Below, piece by piece: positions 10,930 to 23,053 of a DNA stretch of 64,000 bases (the stretch's first letter is position 1; each line of letters opens with the position of its first letter). Below the pieces are notes generated by a model. The model saw only the letters and a list, made by a program, of their open reading frames with translations. It had not been told where the DNA came from and ran no database searches. This DNA comes from Kappaphycus alvarezii. Taxonomy: Eukaryota; Rhodophyta; Florideophyceae; Gigartinales; Solieriaceae. Where the stretch lies: assembly GCA_002205965.3 (NCBI GenBank), contig NADL03000595.1, positions 31,075-95,074 on the forward strand, written 5' to 3'. A program made the translations under genes and the position numbers.

Positions 10930-11911
10930 TAATCGTCATCTAATTGGATTTTTCTTCTGCACGCTCAATTTTATCTCATTTTTTCGTATATACGGGAAAT
11001 AAAAGTTCTTTAAAACCCACATTATCGTCCATTTGTTTGTCACTTTGTGGTTTTTTAACTTACGCCCCGCCCATTTTCGAGAGGATAACTCCAGGCTTAT
11101 GAATAGCACTTTGCTCCTTTGCAGCGATGAAATTACGTCCCTTGATACAATTTGGACCAATCTGGTTGGGTTTTCAATTCTTCGGTCTGAATTTGAAATA
11201 CCGACGGCCGTCCTTGCGGTTTGCAGCCTTGTAATCTGGATTGTTCCAGTCATTTTTTTCTCTGTCAGTTTAATCTGCTGCTGCAAGAGGCTATCTTTGT
11301 ATTTATTCATCATTTGAGGATAATTCTTCATATTATTCATCAACACGCCTGTTTTACACGGCTTCCTATGTGTGTTTTTGTTTTTCCATCATTGCAATAG
11401 CTGCCACTGCAGATTAATACTCATCACAGCCTTTTAAAGATTACAGATGGATCTACATTTGAATGAGCTCATTTAACTTCTCACCTGCATTTTGGAGCTT
11501 CGTAAAGCTGAGTTGTAGCCCAGCGACATGGTCAGAAATAGATTTTCCAGAATCTATTTTCTAGAGAACAGGTTTTTTAACCAGATCAAATTGTTACTGG
11601 TTGCATTCCAAGAATATCTCGCCACTCGGCTAGTCCACATTTCAAAGGGGTCCTTTGAATACTTTTGTACTGCATTAAACGATTTGTCCCATACAGTCAG
11701 CACTGTCAATCTAAATTCTCTTTTTCTTTTCTTGCCTTACTCTGACATTCCGATAAAATCCTTGTCGTCAGCTACACTCACAGTTCCATCTAGGATTCCA
11801 ACAAAATCCGGGTTTCTCAAAAATATCCTCCATACGCCAGCACCATAGGTCAAAAATGTCCCCAGGATTGTCGTTAAATTTTTGAATCTTCTCCTCCTTT
11901 GTCTCAGCCAT
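10930..11911 (-). pseudogene. Ty1/copia gag remnant
   Basis: On the minus strand from an ATG at 11911 (MAETKEEKIQKFNDNPGD) runs a copia-type Gag start with an F-N-x(3)-DIFDLWCWRMED segment like the usual W-x(3)-M motif. A Lys-rich, Gln-rich part with no zinc knuckle that I can see continues to about 10936. It is old, with several breaks. The plus-strand hydrophobic open frame at 11033-11317 is only its antisense shadow. No LTR was recognised beside it. Confidence 0.55.
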
Positions 11912-12119
11912 ATTCAACTTTTCTTTGTCAATCTACAACTGTAAGAACAAAGGATGTGGTGAACTGAATTCAGATGATATGTAGAATAAAGTTTGTCAGG
12001 TATGAATTTTGTAATTTTTCTGCTATTTTCTCGATGGTCTGGCTGCCTCTGTGAATTTACAATACAGTAGCTCACATATATATATACGTATTTACTAACA
12101 GGTACTTATTTACTAACAG
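11912..12119. other. unassigned AT-rich stretch
   Basis: Contains TATATATATA near 12078 and a short ACTAACAGG tandem. No gene seen. Confidence 0.4.
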
Positions 12120-14770
12120 GGTCAATGAAAAACCCTCTCGCTACTTTCAGCCTTCCTAGGTTGGTATCGAAAAAAAATATAAAAACTGAAATGGTACTTT
12201 ATGTCATTCAGAGCATCCTGAACAAGTTTACAAGTATCTCGGAATATTATCTGCCACTGTTGGACCTGGTGAATATCTTTGACATATGCAGCAGTGCCTT
12301 ATTCTTCAGCGACGTTCAAACCTCCCTCCCGCACTTGATTTTCTTGGTTTTTTATTCTAAAAACATCAACCTAGCGTTCGTCTGGATTGTTTTTGAGAAT
12401 ATATTGAGTGTGTTGCGAGTTGCAGTATTATCAGGATGGCTACATTGCAGCCAAATTCAAGGCCATTCTTATAGAGATCGAGGATTTTCTTCCTCTGAGG
12501 CCAGACTTCTCGGTCTTCATTTGGTGGCATTGAAATGAAAGGTTTGGTGGCCCGCGCACTCTACATGTCGGTGCAGGCTGTAAATGCCTAACATTCAACG
12601 TGAATATAGCGCACAAAATTCGAATTTAAACGCACCCATCTCTTCCTGAATGTTCATGTAACAGCCGATTCTGGATCCTTTATCGCTCATAGAGCAGTTT
12701 TTAAAAGCTTTCGTGGAGCTTGAAGACGCAAATACAATATTTCAATTACTCCCTAACTGCTTTGGAGTCCGAAAATTAAGCTCTCTTCTGCGAGTTATCC
12801 CACACGCCCGCGTAAGGAAAGAGTGTGTGATTTTTGGTGGCTAAATCCAAATATTAGTCCGTATATTGGCGGTTGGAGTTCTAAGGAGCACAGTATTTAG
12901 AGAGTTGCAGGTACCCGCTAAATCGCTCAAGGATTAAAATTCGACCCTCGGAATGGATCTCTTCTCTGCGGAGGACATTGCGGCCGTTCTTTTTATCTAA
13001 TGCCGCTCTACATCAGATTCACGGTTTCCAACTTCTGCTCTTCTAACCACTAATCGCAAAGAAAGCTAACAGATGCAGTTAACGCAGCCGCCAAAGAGAC
13101 CCTACCACTCGGTGACAACCGCATCAACGCCTTTCGCTGCTGTATATCCCTATCCTCAAACATTTTCTACTGCTGATCGAGCCCTATGATGGGTACCCAC
13201 CGCACAAGATCTCATGATAGGGGACCAAGATTGAAAACAGTGGGTAAGAGGTGGTTTCTTTAATGATATGTATGGATTGTATGGAACCCATTTGGGATTG
13301 TAAATCTTCATATCATATTAAATAAATATATTGATGATCAAATCAATGTACAGTATCCGAGTTCGCAGGATATTCTATAGTATCTGGATTTGAGAGATAT
13401 TTTCAATTTGGAGAAGTTTGGCAAATTCATTGTCTAGGTGTTACTTTTATGGTAGGCTGGTATTAATAGACGTCAGTAAATGCAAAGGCTACTGGATATA
13501 CAAATAGTGACTTGGCAAAATCCGCATAAAATTCTCATGAACTCTTCGCCTGGCCAGTAGTAGGAGAGCACGGGCATGGCACCCACATAATAATCGTGAA
13601 GAAATATCTTCTACTCACTCTCGCCCATTAAATTGCATTGAGTGAATTTTATAGAAATGCATTTGTTCATTTGAAACTTATTGTTTACCTAAAAATCTAT
13701 ATAAGCTGAGTACACTGCTTCCTATTGGAAAGATAAAGCAAGCTGGGATAAATCTTCAATTGCATCTATAAGTTGAAGGCCAACTCCTGACCTAAGAAAT
13801 ATTTCTTCAACACTAGCCACTGAGCATAGATGGTAGAACGTTCCCCTTCTATACTGCCTTGTAGCCACTTGCTACATCTTTCTTATTAATTTTTTTCCAT
13901 CCCTACAGATATACCTCTGTAGCATTCTCAATGCATGTAACGCCTCTGTTTTAGAAAAATTGGCTCTGAAAATATCATCTCTGGTATATTTACCCCTATA
14001 ATCCTGGTTAAAAGAGGCAGATCAAGAGTAATGTTTCTTCGTTTGGTTCTATTAAGTCTTCTAAAACCCTCCGTTTCCCCCCGACAATCCTTGCTCAAAG
14101 GCAGAGTGCCCTTAAACACTGAATATCCGCGGGAAAGACTCGCTGTATTACCACAAGGGATCTGAGCGCCTTTCCCACAATAACAAGCGGGTGATCTCCT
14201 TCGGTAATGAAATTGAAAAAGACAACAGGGGGACGCTCTTTGAGCCAATAGGACACTGTCAGCAATGGCAAAAACCTGAAATCAGGGCGATAGGAGCCGC
14301 TAGTGGTAAGGACGTTTTATATGAAACGTTCATCAACTGTATTGCATACTCCTCTGCAAGAGAGAAGAATCAAAAACTAATCAAGAGCTATGACGCAGCT
14401 CACACGGAGAGGAAGCGGAAATGTCAAATATTTATTGCTGAGTTGCCGGAAAAAAGTAGTCTAAATCCCGTTTCTATCTTAATTATCGGAGTTTGCCATT
14501 CGGGAGCGTTCGTAATTTTCAAAAACATTGTGAGAACTATCTCCAGCTGCATGATTGGAAAGATCTCGAGGTTCAAGATAATTCTTTTTCAACGACACAT
14601 CATATTGGCAGTAGCCTCCAATGCGGCTCTTTTGTGCACTGTATTCTACTCCACTTGTTGGTATAGTGAATCCCCTGCTGTAGCCTTTTATTTGCATGTA
14701 CTTTTCACAATGGAAGAGGAATTGTTAGCAGCAGCTTATCTATGAAAATAAAAGAACTCTTCATGTTCCA
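12120..14770 (+). pseudogene. Line-II copy i: decayed RLE-type LINE split by an LTR
   Basis: Matches the better Line-II copy at 27576-29468. About 12230-12330 looks like RT block A and following (LDLVNIFDICSS, then VQTSLPHL). 12480-12850 matches the region after the RT active site. 13000-13180 matches the RT/endonuclease connector. An LTR at about 13270-14000 interrupts it. 14000-14745 matches the zinc and endonuclease part: RAIGAASGKDVLYETF corresponds to RAMGATGGTDYFDVTF, followed by FIAELPEKSSLNP. The frame at 14191-14745 is open for 184 codons; the rest carries many stops and frameshifts. Truncated at the 5' end. Confidence 0.75.
13270..14000 (+). repeat. family B LTR without the acidic frame, solo, decayed
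   Basis: About 0.7 kb. The left part matches the LTRs at 2742 and 22088 (GTACAGTATCCGAGTTCG, then GGCAAATTCATTG). The right part matches all family-B LTRs (CTATATAAGCTGAGTACACTGCTTCC) and ends TTTACCCCTATAA. The acidic reading frame is absent. It lies inside Line-II copy i, and no internal region is attached, so it is a solo LTR. The left edge is uncertain by about 30 bp. Confidence 0.7.
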
Positions 14771-14929
14771 TAATATTCAGCACTAGATTCCTCACAAAAT
14801 TCGAAATAAATATGGAGGAAATTTAGACAATATCAAGGTAGATACCGAAAGTATTCTCGTTAGGTGCAGAGATCCTCTCTCGTATTGTTTCTCTCTACAC
14901 TAACATGTTTCTGTTATAATACGAAATTC

Positions 14930-15372
14930 TCATAAATTTATGCCGTCTTATTTGTTACTGTTGCCCACCCCTCCACACGCCACCACATTTCTCCAAGTAA
15001 GGTTACTGTATGTGCTTCCACAACACTCGCAGAGCGCGAGAAACATCGTCATTATGGCACTTACTGTAACCAAAACGATATCTTCCTCTCCCATGTCGGG
15101 ATTGATAACTATGGCGCCTTTGGAGACCATGGCAGGGGATTTTTTCGCCGCCTTGCTTCATTCGCTGCTTCCCGTCGCGGTTCCCCCCCTAAAAAGGAGC
15201 TCCGCGACTTCATTACCCGTTTCGCATTTAGTCTCAAAAAATGCAGGTGCGACAGGCTTCTACCCATCGTCCGCATCCGTAGTTAATTATGAATACCCTC
15301 TTCACGCCTCTGTGCGACATTGTTCAACCCATAGAGACCTCCCACTACATGTTATTTATACCCATTTTCTGA
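14930..15372 (+). pseudogene. Line-I copy iii: 3' tail fragment
   Basis: Closely matches, on the opposite strand, the 3' part of Line-I copy ii (24059-24480). Shared segments include CACTCGCAGAGCGCGAGAAAC, the ATGGCGCCTTTGGA segment and the AATACCCTC...CGCCTCTGTGCGACATTG 3' UTR. It encodes the last part of the endonuclease domain and beyond. It is 5'-truncated and frameshifted. A T-rich stretch follows to about 15480. Confidence 0.75.
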
Positions 15373-15549
15373 TTTTATTTACAGATCTTTCTCTCCTTTA
15401 CATTAATTCTTTTTTACTTCTCCTTTTATCTGTTTTTCTTAGACCTAAACATATTTTCTATAATTCCCTTCGGCTCCGAACAGATTTACCCCAGTGCTAC
15501 CAAAAGAATTGCGGCATCACACACTGTTCAAAGTGATGACTGGAAGCCC

Positions 15550-18500
15550 GAAGAGAAATGAGAGAATAAATTTGACAGTTAAGTAAACATGAACTTTTCG
15601 AAACTTTAACAGTTCACTCTAACGAGGAGAAATAACCGAAAAGATCCCCAAAGGAGGAGAAACTATGCTCGTACTGTCTAAATGTAGAACGTTTTGTTAA
15701 CCTTTGTCTTAAAAATCCAACTCTGAACACAAGTTTTGGGAAATGCGGCCTCTTGGAGAATTATTATGAGAGTTAATGTTGGTCCAAGAATGAGAACCAA
15801 GATTGAATACCGGAAGTGTAGTAGATTCCAGGCAAGAGCTGAATTTACTGAACGTTGCACATGATATTGGCATTGACAACACGGGAACAGTGTACACTAC
15901 TCAGAAAGTTGAACAACTTAAAGTTACTGTACAGGAAGCTGAATAAAATGAGCAGACTAGTAAATATATTGTAAGCCACTAGAATTTATATCGAAATAAA
16001 GGCCAATGTTTACGGAAAAACTCAAATAAAACCCCCAAGGGTGTCCGCGATCAAAAAGACGAAAAGAATGGGAAGATGCGTAATATATGGTATGAACCTA
16101 GAGATGTGTTAGAGTACTTTGAAAAAAAGACCTATGTATTATCCGAAATCGTTACAGCTCCGTCCGGTACGAGCTTCGGCCAGTTGCTAAGTACGGATGC
16201 TTTGAACGCCAGAAGAGGTTTGAAAAACCCTTGATACCTATAAGAAAGCAAAAAGAATGATCGTAATAATCAGGGACCACACAAATTATCTTATGGGAAA
16301 GGAAAATCGCATGGAAAGACGCTGTTACAGAGAGCAGTACAGTTTCAGGTGTAGAAATGCACTGTTGGGCGCTACTCTCTCGATATGATTTATAGTATGG
16401 CCCCGAAAACGTTCCAATAAGATTCTAAATCAATTATTACTGCCTTTAAGGGAAATCTGATGGAAATTTTAGCTCCCATTCACTAGAGGTGAAACCAGGA
16501 CAAGATGTGTACCCAAAAATAAAGTTTAATCTCCGTAATTACAGGCAGTTGCTCTTAGGTTAATACTATTGGTATTTCACGATAATGCTTTACAGCAGAA
16601 CATTAAGTGGCTCGTGGTCCGAACCCTAGTACATGCGTTGCAACGAAAGTAAGCAACCAAAATGTCTGCTCTGCTCAATCTCTGGAGAGAAATCGAGAGC
16701 CGGTATCCATGCGCGAACCTTCATTTCGTATCAGGAGAGACCAGAATATCTTTGTTCGATTGGAAATTACAATGTCTAAAGGAATTTATTTACAAATAAC
16801 GACATGATATTTATACTACATGGGAGTCAAACTAAAAACTGAATTGTTGCAATGAAGAAAAAAGACTACGAAATTCCAGTTATGATAAATTTATTCATCA
16901 AAGTAGCAATTATGCTAAGGGCCTCGATTGGTAAATTTCTTTCCGAAAATTCGCATGTTTTGTTAATCAGCTTTTTGTTTAAAAATAAATAATCGCTGAT
17001 GCCGATCCGGAATCTGTAAAATCCGTATACCACTATGCTGCGAGAATTTTCGGCGCAGTTAAAGGTGGAGGAATGTCGCATACACATTTCAACGTATTTT
17101 GGGGGCATTTTGGTTTCCGAAACCGCCCTACATTTTGAAATTTGGGCCTTTGCCTTGTTTTCAGACATGGAACATCTCTTGATCCTCAACCCCCTATTGT
17201 ATCCATACGTTACTCCCGCGCATTACTGGAAAGCAGAGGATGAAAGATCCCGCTGAGTTAATTATGATAAACAATTAAGGGGTGTTCTGAAGAATTCCCA
17301 CATCCAAATAATGCTACGATTGCCCTCTGAGGGAATAGACTTTTCAGGCAAAGCATAAATGAAGAAAAAATTGGGTTTACATCAGGAATAGTTTCTACTC
17401 CCACATCCATAACTCCAATGTACAGACGTACACAACCGCTATAGCTAAAAAATATTTTCACGTGGTTTAGCAATGTTATGGTGAACCAAAACTACTCTTG
17501 ACTCGTTTTCATTTTGTAATAAAACTGATCTGTTCTTTCGCGTGCTAAACGGAGCACACATTTCATACAACGATTCTCTACTGTTGATGAGTTTATTCTT
17601 CTTTTGGTTATCTGTTCTTCTAGGATCTTCTAGTTAAGTTGTTATGCCAAAAATATATATATTTTCTAGTCCTACTGAAAAGTTCGGAGGTTCTGAGAAG
17701 AGAGAATGTATTCGATAGCACCCTGGCATAATTAAGCCAATATTTAAAACCAACAAATAAAGTGAGGTGTTCGTGAAATAAATACTCTCTGAAGAATCAT
17801 GTCGATAAGCTCCTGCTTGCGTATTCATTTGAAGTCAAGGAAGAACCTGAAGGTATCATCTCTAGTCGCATAACATTTTCACCTGATATTTATCTTTACA
17901 TTTCCTTATTTCTTTTACGCAAATAAATTCATACTATACATACTCTACTTTATGTATTTTGTCATTTTTTGTACAGCTACAGTATCTCCCTCTTGAAAAG
18001 TACCTAATTTCGTCTTCTCCGTTTATTTTATTTACTTCAACTCAAACGCTTTTTCCTTAATCAGCATTTGCACACCTAATCTTTGCAATTAACTACTATT
18101 TGAAGAATATTTTCAGTAATTTCCACTGCGACACTAACTTAGACATAGATTCAATTCATCAGCCGTGTTTAAGAGAGGGAAAGAGAGGAGGGAAAGGACT
18201 AGTATGGGTTTGAAAAGGAGGAGAAATATGTGAATGAGAGCGACAAAGAAATAGTTTAGGGAATCCGGAGAAGTACAAGTGATTCCTAACCGGCTCATAT
18301 CGGAGGGAAGAGAATGAATTTGATATATCAGATGGCCTCTGCCTTGTATCTAGTAGGAGGGTCGTTAGGAAAGCTGGGTTCATTGCAAGAATTTGTAACC
18401 AATCCCAAGCCGTTCATGGGGATGTGTGCGGGCTAGATGGATATTCATGATGTCTTGAGAGAAGTGCAAAATTATGATCTAGGGGTGAGATTTTTTCAGG

Positions 18501-18560
18501 AGTAGATTTTTTATTGTCTGTAAAGTATCATTTATCAAATTGGCTGAGTCCAAATGAATT
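15550..18560 (+). mobile_element. family B copy 4: very old remnant
   Basis: A scrambled, shortened family-B element recognised by islands in the right order. About 15665-15790 encodes a paired zinc knuckle (CSYC, then KCG, then CWSK). 16090-16230 matches the segment before protease (TAPSGTSFGQLL; the young copy has SAPTGITFGQLL). 16600-16760 matches the GPY/F-like module. 16990-17250 matches tail domain 1 (DMEHLLILNPLLYPYVTP). 17690-17830 matches tail domain 2. About 18170-18560 matches the end of the LTR acidic frame. RT, RNase H and the integrase core are missing. It is heavily broken. Confidence 0.65.
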
Positions 18561-19500
18561 CCTCTCTCGTATGTTCGGGCGATTTTAGTTGTTTTATCGA
18601 GATTTTCGATTCGAAAATTACACGTACGCGTAACAAACTATTTTTCTCAGGAGAGGGAAGGAAGATCTGGAACGAACTCGGAAACAAATATCATCGATAA
18701 GCACTCTTATATCTAAGCGAAGTGGTAGAGTCTTTTCTTTAGAGTTAAGTACCCGAGTAATAATTCTTCTTTCACTAAGAAACTTTTCTCTTGTCGGTTA
18801 ATGTCTCCAGTTGCAAATTATTCGCTGACAACAACCCATCTCGGGGGTTGGCGGTTCATTTTTCCCTTGCCGATATTTGATTGCCTTACGCATTGCGTTC
18901 AGGAAATGCACTACTCCTATTTTCCAACGCCATCATTTATTTTTCGTTCTCAGCCCGCTGGTGCAACAACGTACTGCGATTGCTATGAATCTCCGTTAGC
19001 TGCGTCTGGATTTTTCTCAATACTGTATTCCTAACGTGCTTTCAAATAGTCCAATAAACTCTCTACCCTTCTTTTTAGCAGTTGGTCTATTCCAGCTTCA
19101 ATCCTCGTTTTAACTGGCAATAGAGCCCTCGACATCGCTTTACTGCGTACGGTACCTTCCCAGGACGTGAAGCTAGTTATCCGTAGTCCCTCGTAAGACA
19201 TAGTTTGAGTACCACCCCTACTGGAATGAAATGATTACTAACACTTGGTATAACCACTCTGACGTCTCTCCATTCTACCCTACTACCGATTGACCGCTCC
19301 GTGGTGCAATATTTTATCGCGGGTTCAGACTGTGACCTTTATTTTTGGAATATCTCGGATCAAATCTTACTTTGCTGTAATGACTCTGCTTCAGATCCAG
19401 ATCTGGGTTCGGGAAGATATTTTCTCAGTACTGCGATATTTCAACACCAGAATCGACCAAGTGTATCTTCCGAGAGAAAAAAACTGTGAAAATTGACCAA
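18560..19500. other. unrecognised stretch
   Basis: No gene or repeat recognised. Short open frames exist (18801-19034; 19290-19496), but they have no recognisable motif. It may be the rest of the LTR of family-B copy 4 followed by unique DNA. Confidence 0.3.
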
Positions 19501-20400
19501 ATATTTTAATCTCTATCCCGGTGTCCTACAGTGATGCTGAATTTTAGAACAATATTTTTATTGAGGACCACAATTTATATTTATTATGAATCATCAAGGA
19601 ATAATTTTAGCTATTTTACAATGGCACAATTTTATCCTGAATTCAATGTGAAATAATTTTTATGTCCTACAGTTGGGTTTTTATATTATACAGGCTATAA
19701 TTATTGTGTGTATGCTGCCAAAAAATTATTATCTGGATGATTGCTTACCTGTAAAATACCGCAATAATTATTGCTGAGCCTGAATTATGTCTACCAAAAT
19801 TATTGAACGGCTCACTTGATTTTTGTACCATGTTCAACCTGGTGTAGAGTATAAGTAGTCTAGGTTGTTAAAAATATTTTTTACATTCTCGGGCCATCGA
19901 AATATTCCCCTCGATCACCTATCATTAAATTTAGTTTTCTATTCCTTATTCATTCTAAGTCCAATTGTGGCATTTATTTATTTATTCAAGTTGGAGCTAT
20001 TTATTTTCATTTGTATCTACCTATCCCAACTATTTTCAAAAAACCAAAAACTTTCCCCACACCAGACAGTTGCTAGACCCCTGGTCTTATCGCCGGCACC
20101 GCATTTGAATCATAAAATTGAAACGATAAGAGCGGAAACTGTTTGTCACTTCTGACTTCCATTAAATGATAAGATCGATGAATGATACCGTTTCCTGAGC
20201 ATTTTGTATGGCGGCGAGATGACATTTTTCATTGTGAAGTTGCAAAAAGAAATCTACTGTAGAAAAGGAAAAGAACGCTGGACTCGCACCAAGAGAAACT
20301 AAAAAGAATGAGGCATGCAAAATGAACTGATTATTTCATTGAGAACAATTAGCTATCATTCTAAAAGCCAATCAAAATATGTAATTAATTCACTTCTTAT
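19500..20400. other. AT-rich unassigned stretch
   Basis: Strongly AT-rich with repeated ATAATTATTG-like motifs and two TGTCCTACAGT/ATGTCCTACAGT words. A TATAAG box-like sequence lies near 19850. It might be an old LTR or promoter region, but no partner repeat was found in the window. Confidence 0.3.
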
Positions 20401-20530
20401 ATCATTATAGCGTGGCAAATGTACACGTACGGAAAGGTTCGGAAGTTTTTGATGCTACGGCCAACTGTAGCAACCGCCGTGCCGAATGCGGCCTGCTTGA
20501 TGGCTGGCCTGCTGGTGGCCTTGTAATGAG
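20400..20530 (+). pseudogene. Line-II copy ii: short 3' fragment
   Basis: About 130 bp matching the end of the Line-II protein. It includes the stretch read as AVPNAACLMAGL, which corresponds to TVTSNAACLLAGL in the copy ending at 29325. It is 5'-truncated and decayed. Confidence 0.6.
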
Positions 20531-21598
20531 CGTATTTCTTACCCTTTTACTGTTTCTGCGCAAATTTTTGTGTCAATTATGATTTTCTGCAAAATTTAGG
20601 ATAGATCGAATTTATCTTACAAGATGTTCCATGAATAGAGATTACAACAGTAAAAACACCCAAACATTTCAAAATTCAGATATTACAACATCAGAAACCT
20701 ACGCTGCGTGGAGGTATCTGCCACCTAATGTTCATCATTGAGACAAACAGACGCGCTGTACACACTGGCCCTTTGGAATTACAAGTAGTGCTCGGACGAT
20801 GAATTCGCTGGGAGAAAAATGTTAATAGCATATAGCATCCTTGTGTACATTATAGTGGTCAACGGAGAACCCAGCATAATTGCCGATACATATATATTCA
20901 TTGGTACTCGAGAAGGGGTGGATGAGCCATGTGTTATCATCCGACTGGGCTTATGCGTGACTTCTCCTGAACCTCACAAAAATAAAAGGTTTTTCATTCT
21001 CTCGCTGTAATACGGGACGAAAAACAAGTACCGCCTTTACGAAACGGTAACCGTAACCAGTGCATATTGAAGACTCTCCGGGGAAGAAATTTCATTAGAT
21101 AGGAATGCATCTTCCAGTGGTACAAACACCAAAAAATTCCCCATTCGATAAGAAAAACGAGTCTGTGTACCGCCTTGCGCGATCCCGAGTGCTCTTCCAT
21201 TACCCACAAGAATATTTTCATGAGCTGGCGAAGAAACGCGATAAATAATGGTGGTGTATTTTCTTGATCCGTAGTGGAAGATAACGAATTAATTATATAC
21301 ACATGAATTATACTGTGAAGAAGATATTTGCGTTAAGCCATCGCAGCTGAACTGGAGAGTAACTCTTTTTTTCTTAGTGAAGGTCGCTTAGAGTTGTCTG
21401 ACACAAATCATTATGAATAGTGTGGAGCTAACTCTGCCCTGGGTAGAGAAAAAGATAAATAAGGTAAAAATGATTCCTTTTGCCATCGTAGGAGGCTTTG
21501 GGCCAAATTGCGAACCAATGGCCACCTAGACCTATAGAGAGTTTTTGATTCGACTACACACGCTCTGAGACAAGTAATGTTCTTGTTTCCTTCATAAA
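20531..21598. other. unassigned stretch
   Basis: Open frames of 63 codons (20819-21010, +) and 102 codons (20994-21302, -) show no family that I recognise. It lies upstream of a copia gag and may be its old leader or LTR. Confidence 0.3.
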
Positions 21599-21915
21599 AT
21601 GGACGAGAAGGATATTATGAAGTTCCACTTTGCCTCGTTGACAGTCAATAACTTCTATGCATAGTAAAAAGACATGGATGTATTATTACGAGGGAGTAGT
21701 CTATAGAAATATGTTGAGAAAATTGATACTCAGTCAATAAAAACTGCTAATACCAGGGATGCTACAGATGATGTAACCCCAGAGCACAAAAGGGCATAAG
21801 TCCTGAGTGAACCTGATACCCAAAAGCGTAACTTGGCTCTTGCTCTACTACTGACGTCTATCGACGGATCTTGCAAGGCCATGGTGCGAAAGATGCGATG
21901 CCCGCATCAGATGTG
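21599..21915 (+). pseudogene. Ty1/copia gag fragment
   Basis: From the ATG at 21599: MDEKDIMKFHFASLTVNNFYA, then KDMDVLLRGSSL and, later, EPDTQKRNLALALLLTSIDG. This is the classic copia Gag layout: a short lead, a W/Y-x-W/KxxM segment, a long acidic middle and an A-LLLTSI stretch. It ends abruptly near 21915. It is broken, and the rest of the element is not present nearby. Confidence 0.65.
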
Positions 21916-22011
21916 AGCTACGCGCATGCTCGGCGGGAGGAGTGAAGACTCGGCTTTATCAGCAGCTTAGCCATGCGATTTGGTCCACGTGTGCGGCGTC
22001 TGTATTATGTC

Positions 22012-22080
22012 GCGCCCCACAACATGCAGAGTTTAGCCTTCCTATTCAAACCTAATTGTTTTAGGTTTGTTACAGTGGGG
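22012..22080. repeat. palindromic short repeat, unit 1
   Basis: Runs from CCCCACAACATGC to GTTACAGTGGGG. Inside, CAAACCTAATT and its inverted match TTTTAGGTTTG form a hairpin. A second copy is at 22851-22925. The outer CCCCAC/GTGGGG inversion and the TA before CAGTGGGG recall a small DNA-transposon end, but no transposase is seen. Confidence 0.5.
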
Positions 22081-22087
22081 TATTTGA

Positions 22088-22806
22088 TGTGCGCAAATTC
22101 GCACACGAAAAAAATCTAGATGATGACCAAAATTGTATACAGTATCGGAATTGGGAAGATATTTTTACGGTTATTGAATTTGCAAGATATGTTTAATTTG
22201 GGTGAGTGTGGCAAATTCATCGGTTGATTTTTTTCATTTTAGGACACGCTGTCATAGTAGACGTTAGTACAGTTCCAGGTTGTGGGTGATACTACGAGTG
22301 ACTCTGAAAGGTCTATATAATGGCCACATCAATTCCCACCCCTGGCCGATGGGTGGCTGTCATGGGTATGGCACCTATATATTTACGTTGAGGAAATATC
22401 TTCTAATAGTCTCTCTGGTTCACACGGTTCCCGTGAATGCATTTTATGGTTATTAGTATGTTTGTTTGAGACTTTTGGGTAGCCAAAAGTCTATATAAGC
22501 CGAGTAAACTGCTTCCTTTAGTGGAGGTGAAGCAAGTTGGCAGACAAGTTCAAGCCCAGTCCCAAATAGCTAGGAAGTTGAGAGTCAACTTCAGACCCAA
22601 GAAAACTTTATTTTACGATAGTCACTAAGCATAGGTGGTAGACCCTGCCCCTTCCATACTTGCTTGTAGCCCATTTAACTGTCTTCTCTATCCACTCCTT
22701 TCTGTTCGTTCAACTATACCACGGTAGCACTTTTATCGCTTGCAACATCTCCTTCTTGGGATAATTGGTTCTCAAAATCTCTTCCCCTGCTGATTTATCC
22801 CTAACA
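22088..22806 (+). repeat. family B LTR without acidic frame, solo
   Basis: 719 bp from TGTGCGCAAATTCGC to CCCTAACA. The left half matches the LTR at 2742, and the right half matches the shared family-B block (CTATATAAGCCGAGTAAACTGC). The part with the acidic frame is missing. It sits inside the palindromic repeat array: the array sequence GTGGGG...CAGGACTATGCATG seen whole at 22919 is split here. No convincing 5-bp duplication is visible. Confidence 0.8.
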
Positions 22807-22966
22807 GTTTTCAAGACTGCATGTTGCACCTGCATGTCTGTGGTAAAGTAATTAATATATGTAACAACATGCAAAGTTTAGCTACCCCATGCAAACCTAA
22901 TTATTTTAGGTTTGTTACAGTGGGGTGCTCAGGACTATGCATGTTGCACCTGCATATGTCTGTGTA
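22807..22966. repeat. palindromic short repeat, units 2 and 3
   Basis: Contains two copies of a GCATGTTGCACCTGCAT segment (about 22818 and 22937), and between them a second copy of the AACATGCAAAGTTTAGC...CAAACCTAATT...AGGTTTGTTACAGTGGGG unit. The arrangement is a partial tandem array with a period of about 118 bp. It lies just downstream of the 3' end of Line-I copy i (-), so it could be tail repeats of that LINE. Confidence 0.5.
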
Positions 22967-23053
22967 ATCTTTACGGATTTGGAAAAATCATGTGGGAGAA
23001 CATGCTGAGGGGATTACAGAGAAACTAACATGCGAAGGGGAATGAGAGAGGAG

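Noticed and set aside
11033-11317. Hydrophobic plus-strand frame
   Set aside because: Antisense of the copia gag remnant, which has clear family features.
22080-22812. Target duplication for the LTR at 22088
   Set aside because: TTTGA and GTTTT flanks do not match well enough to call.
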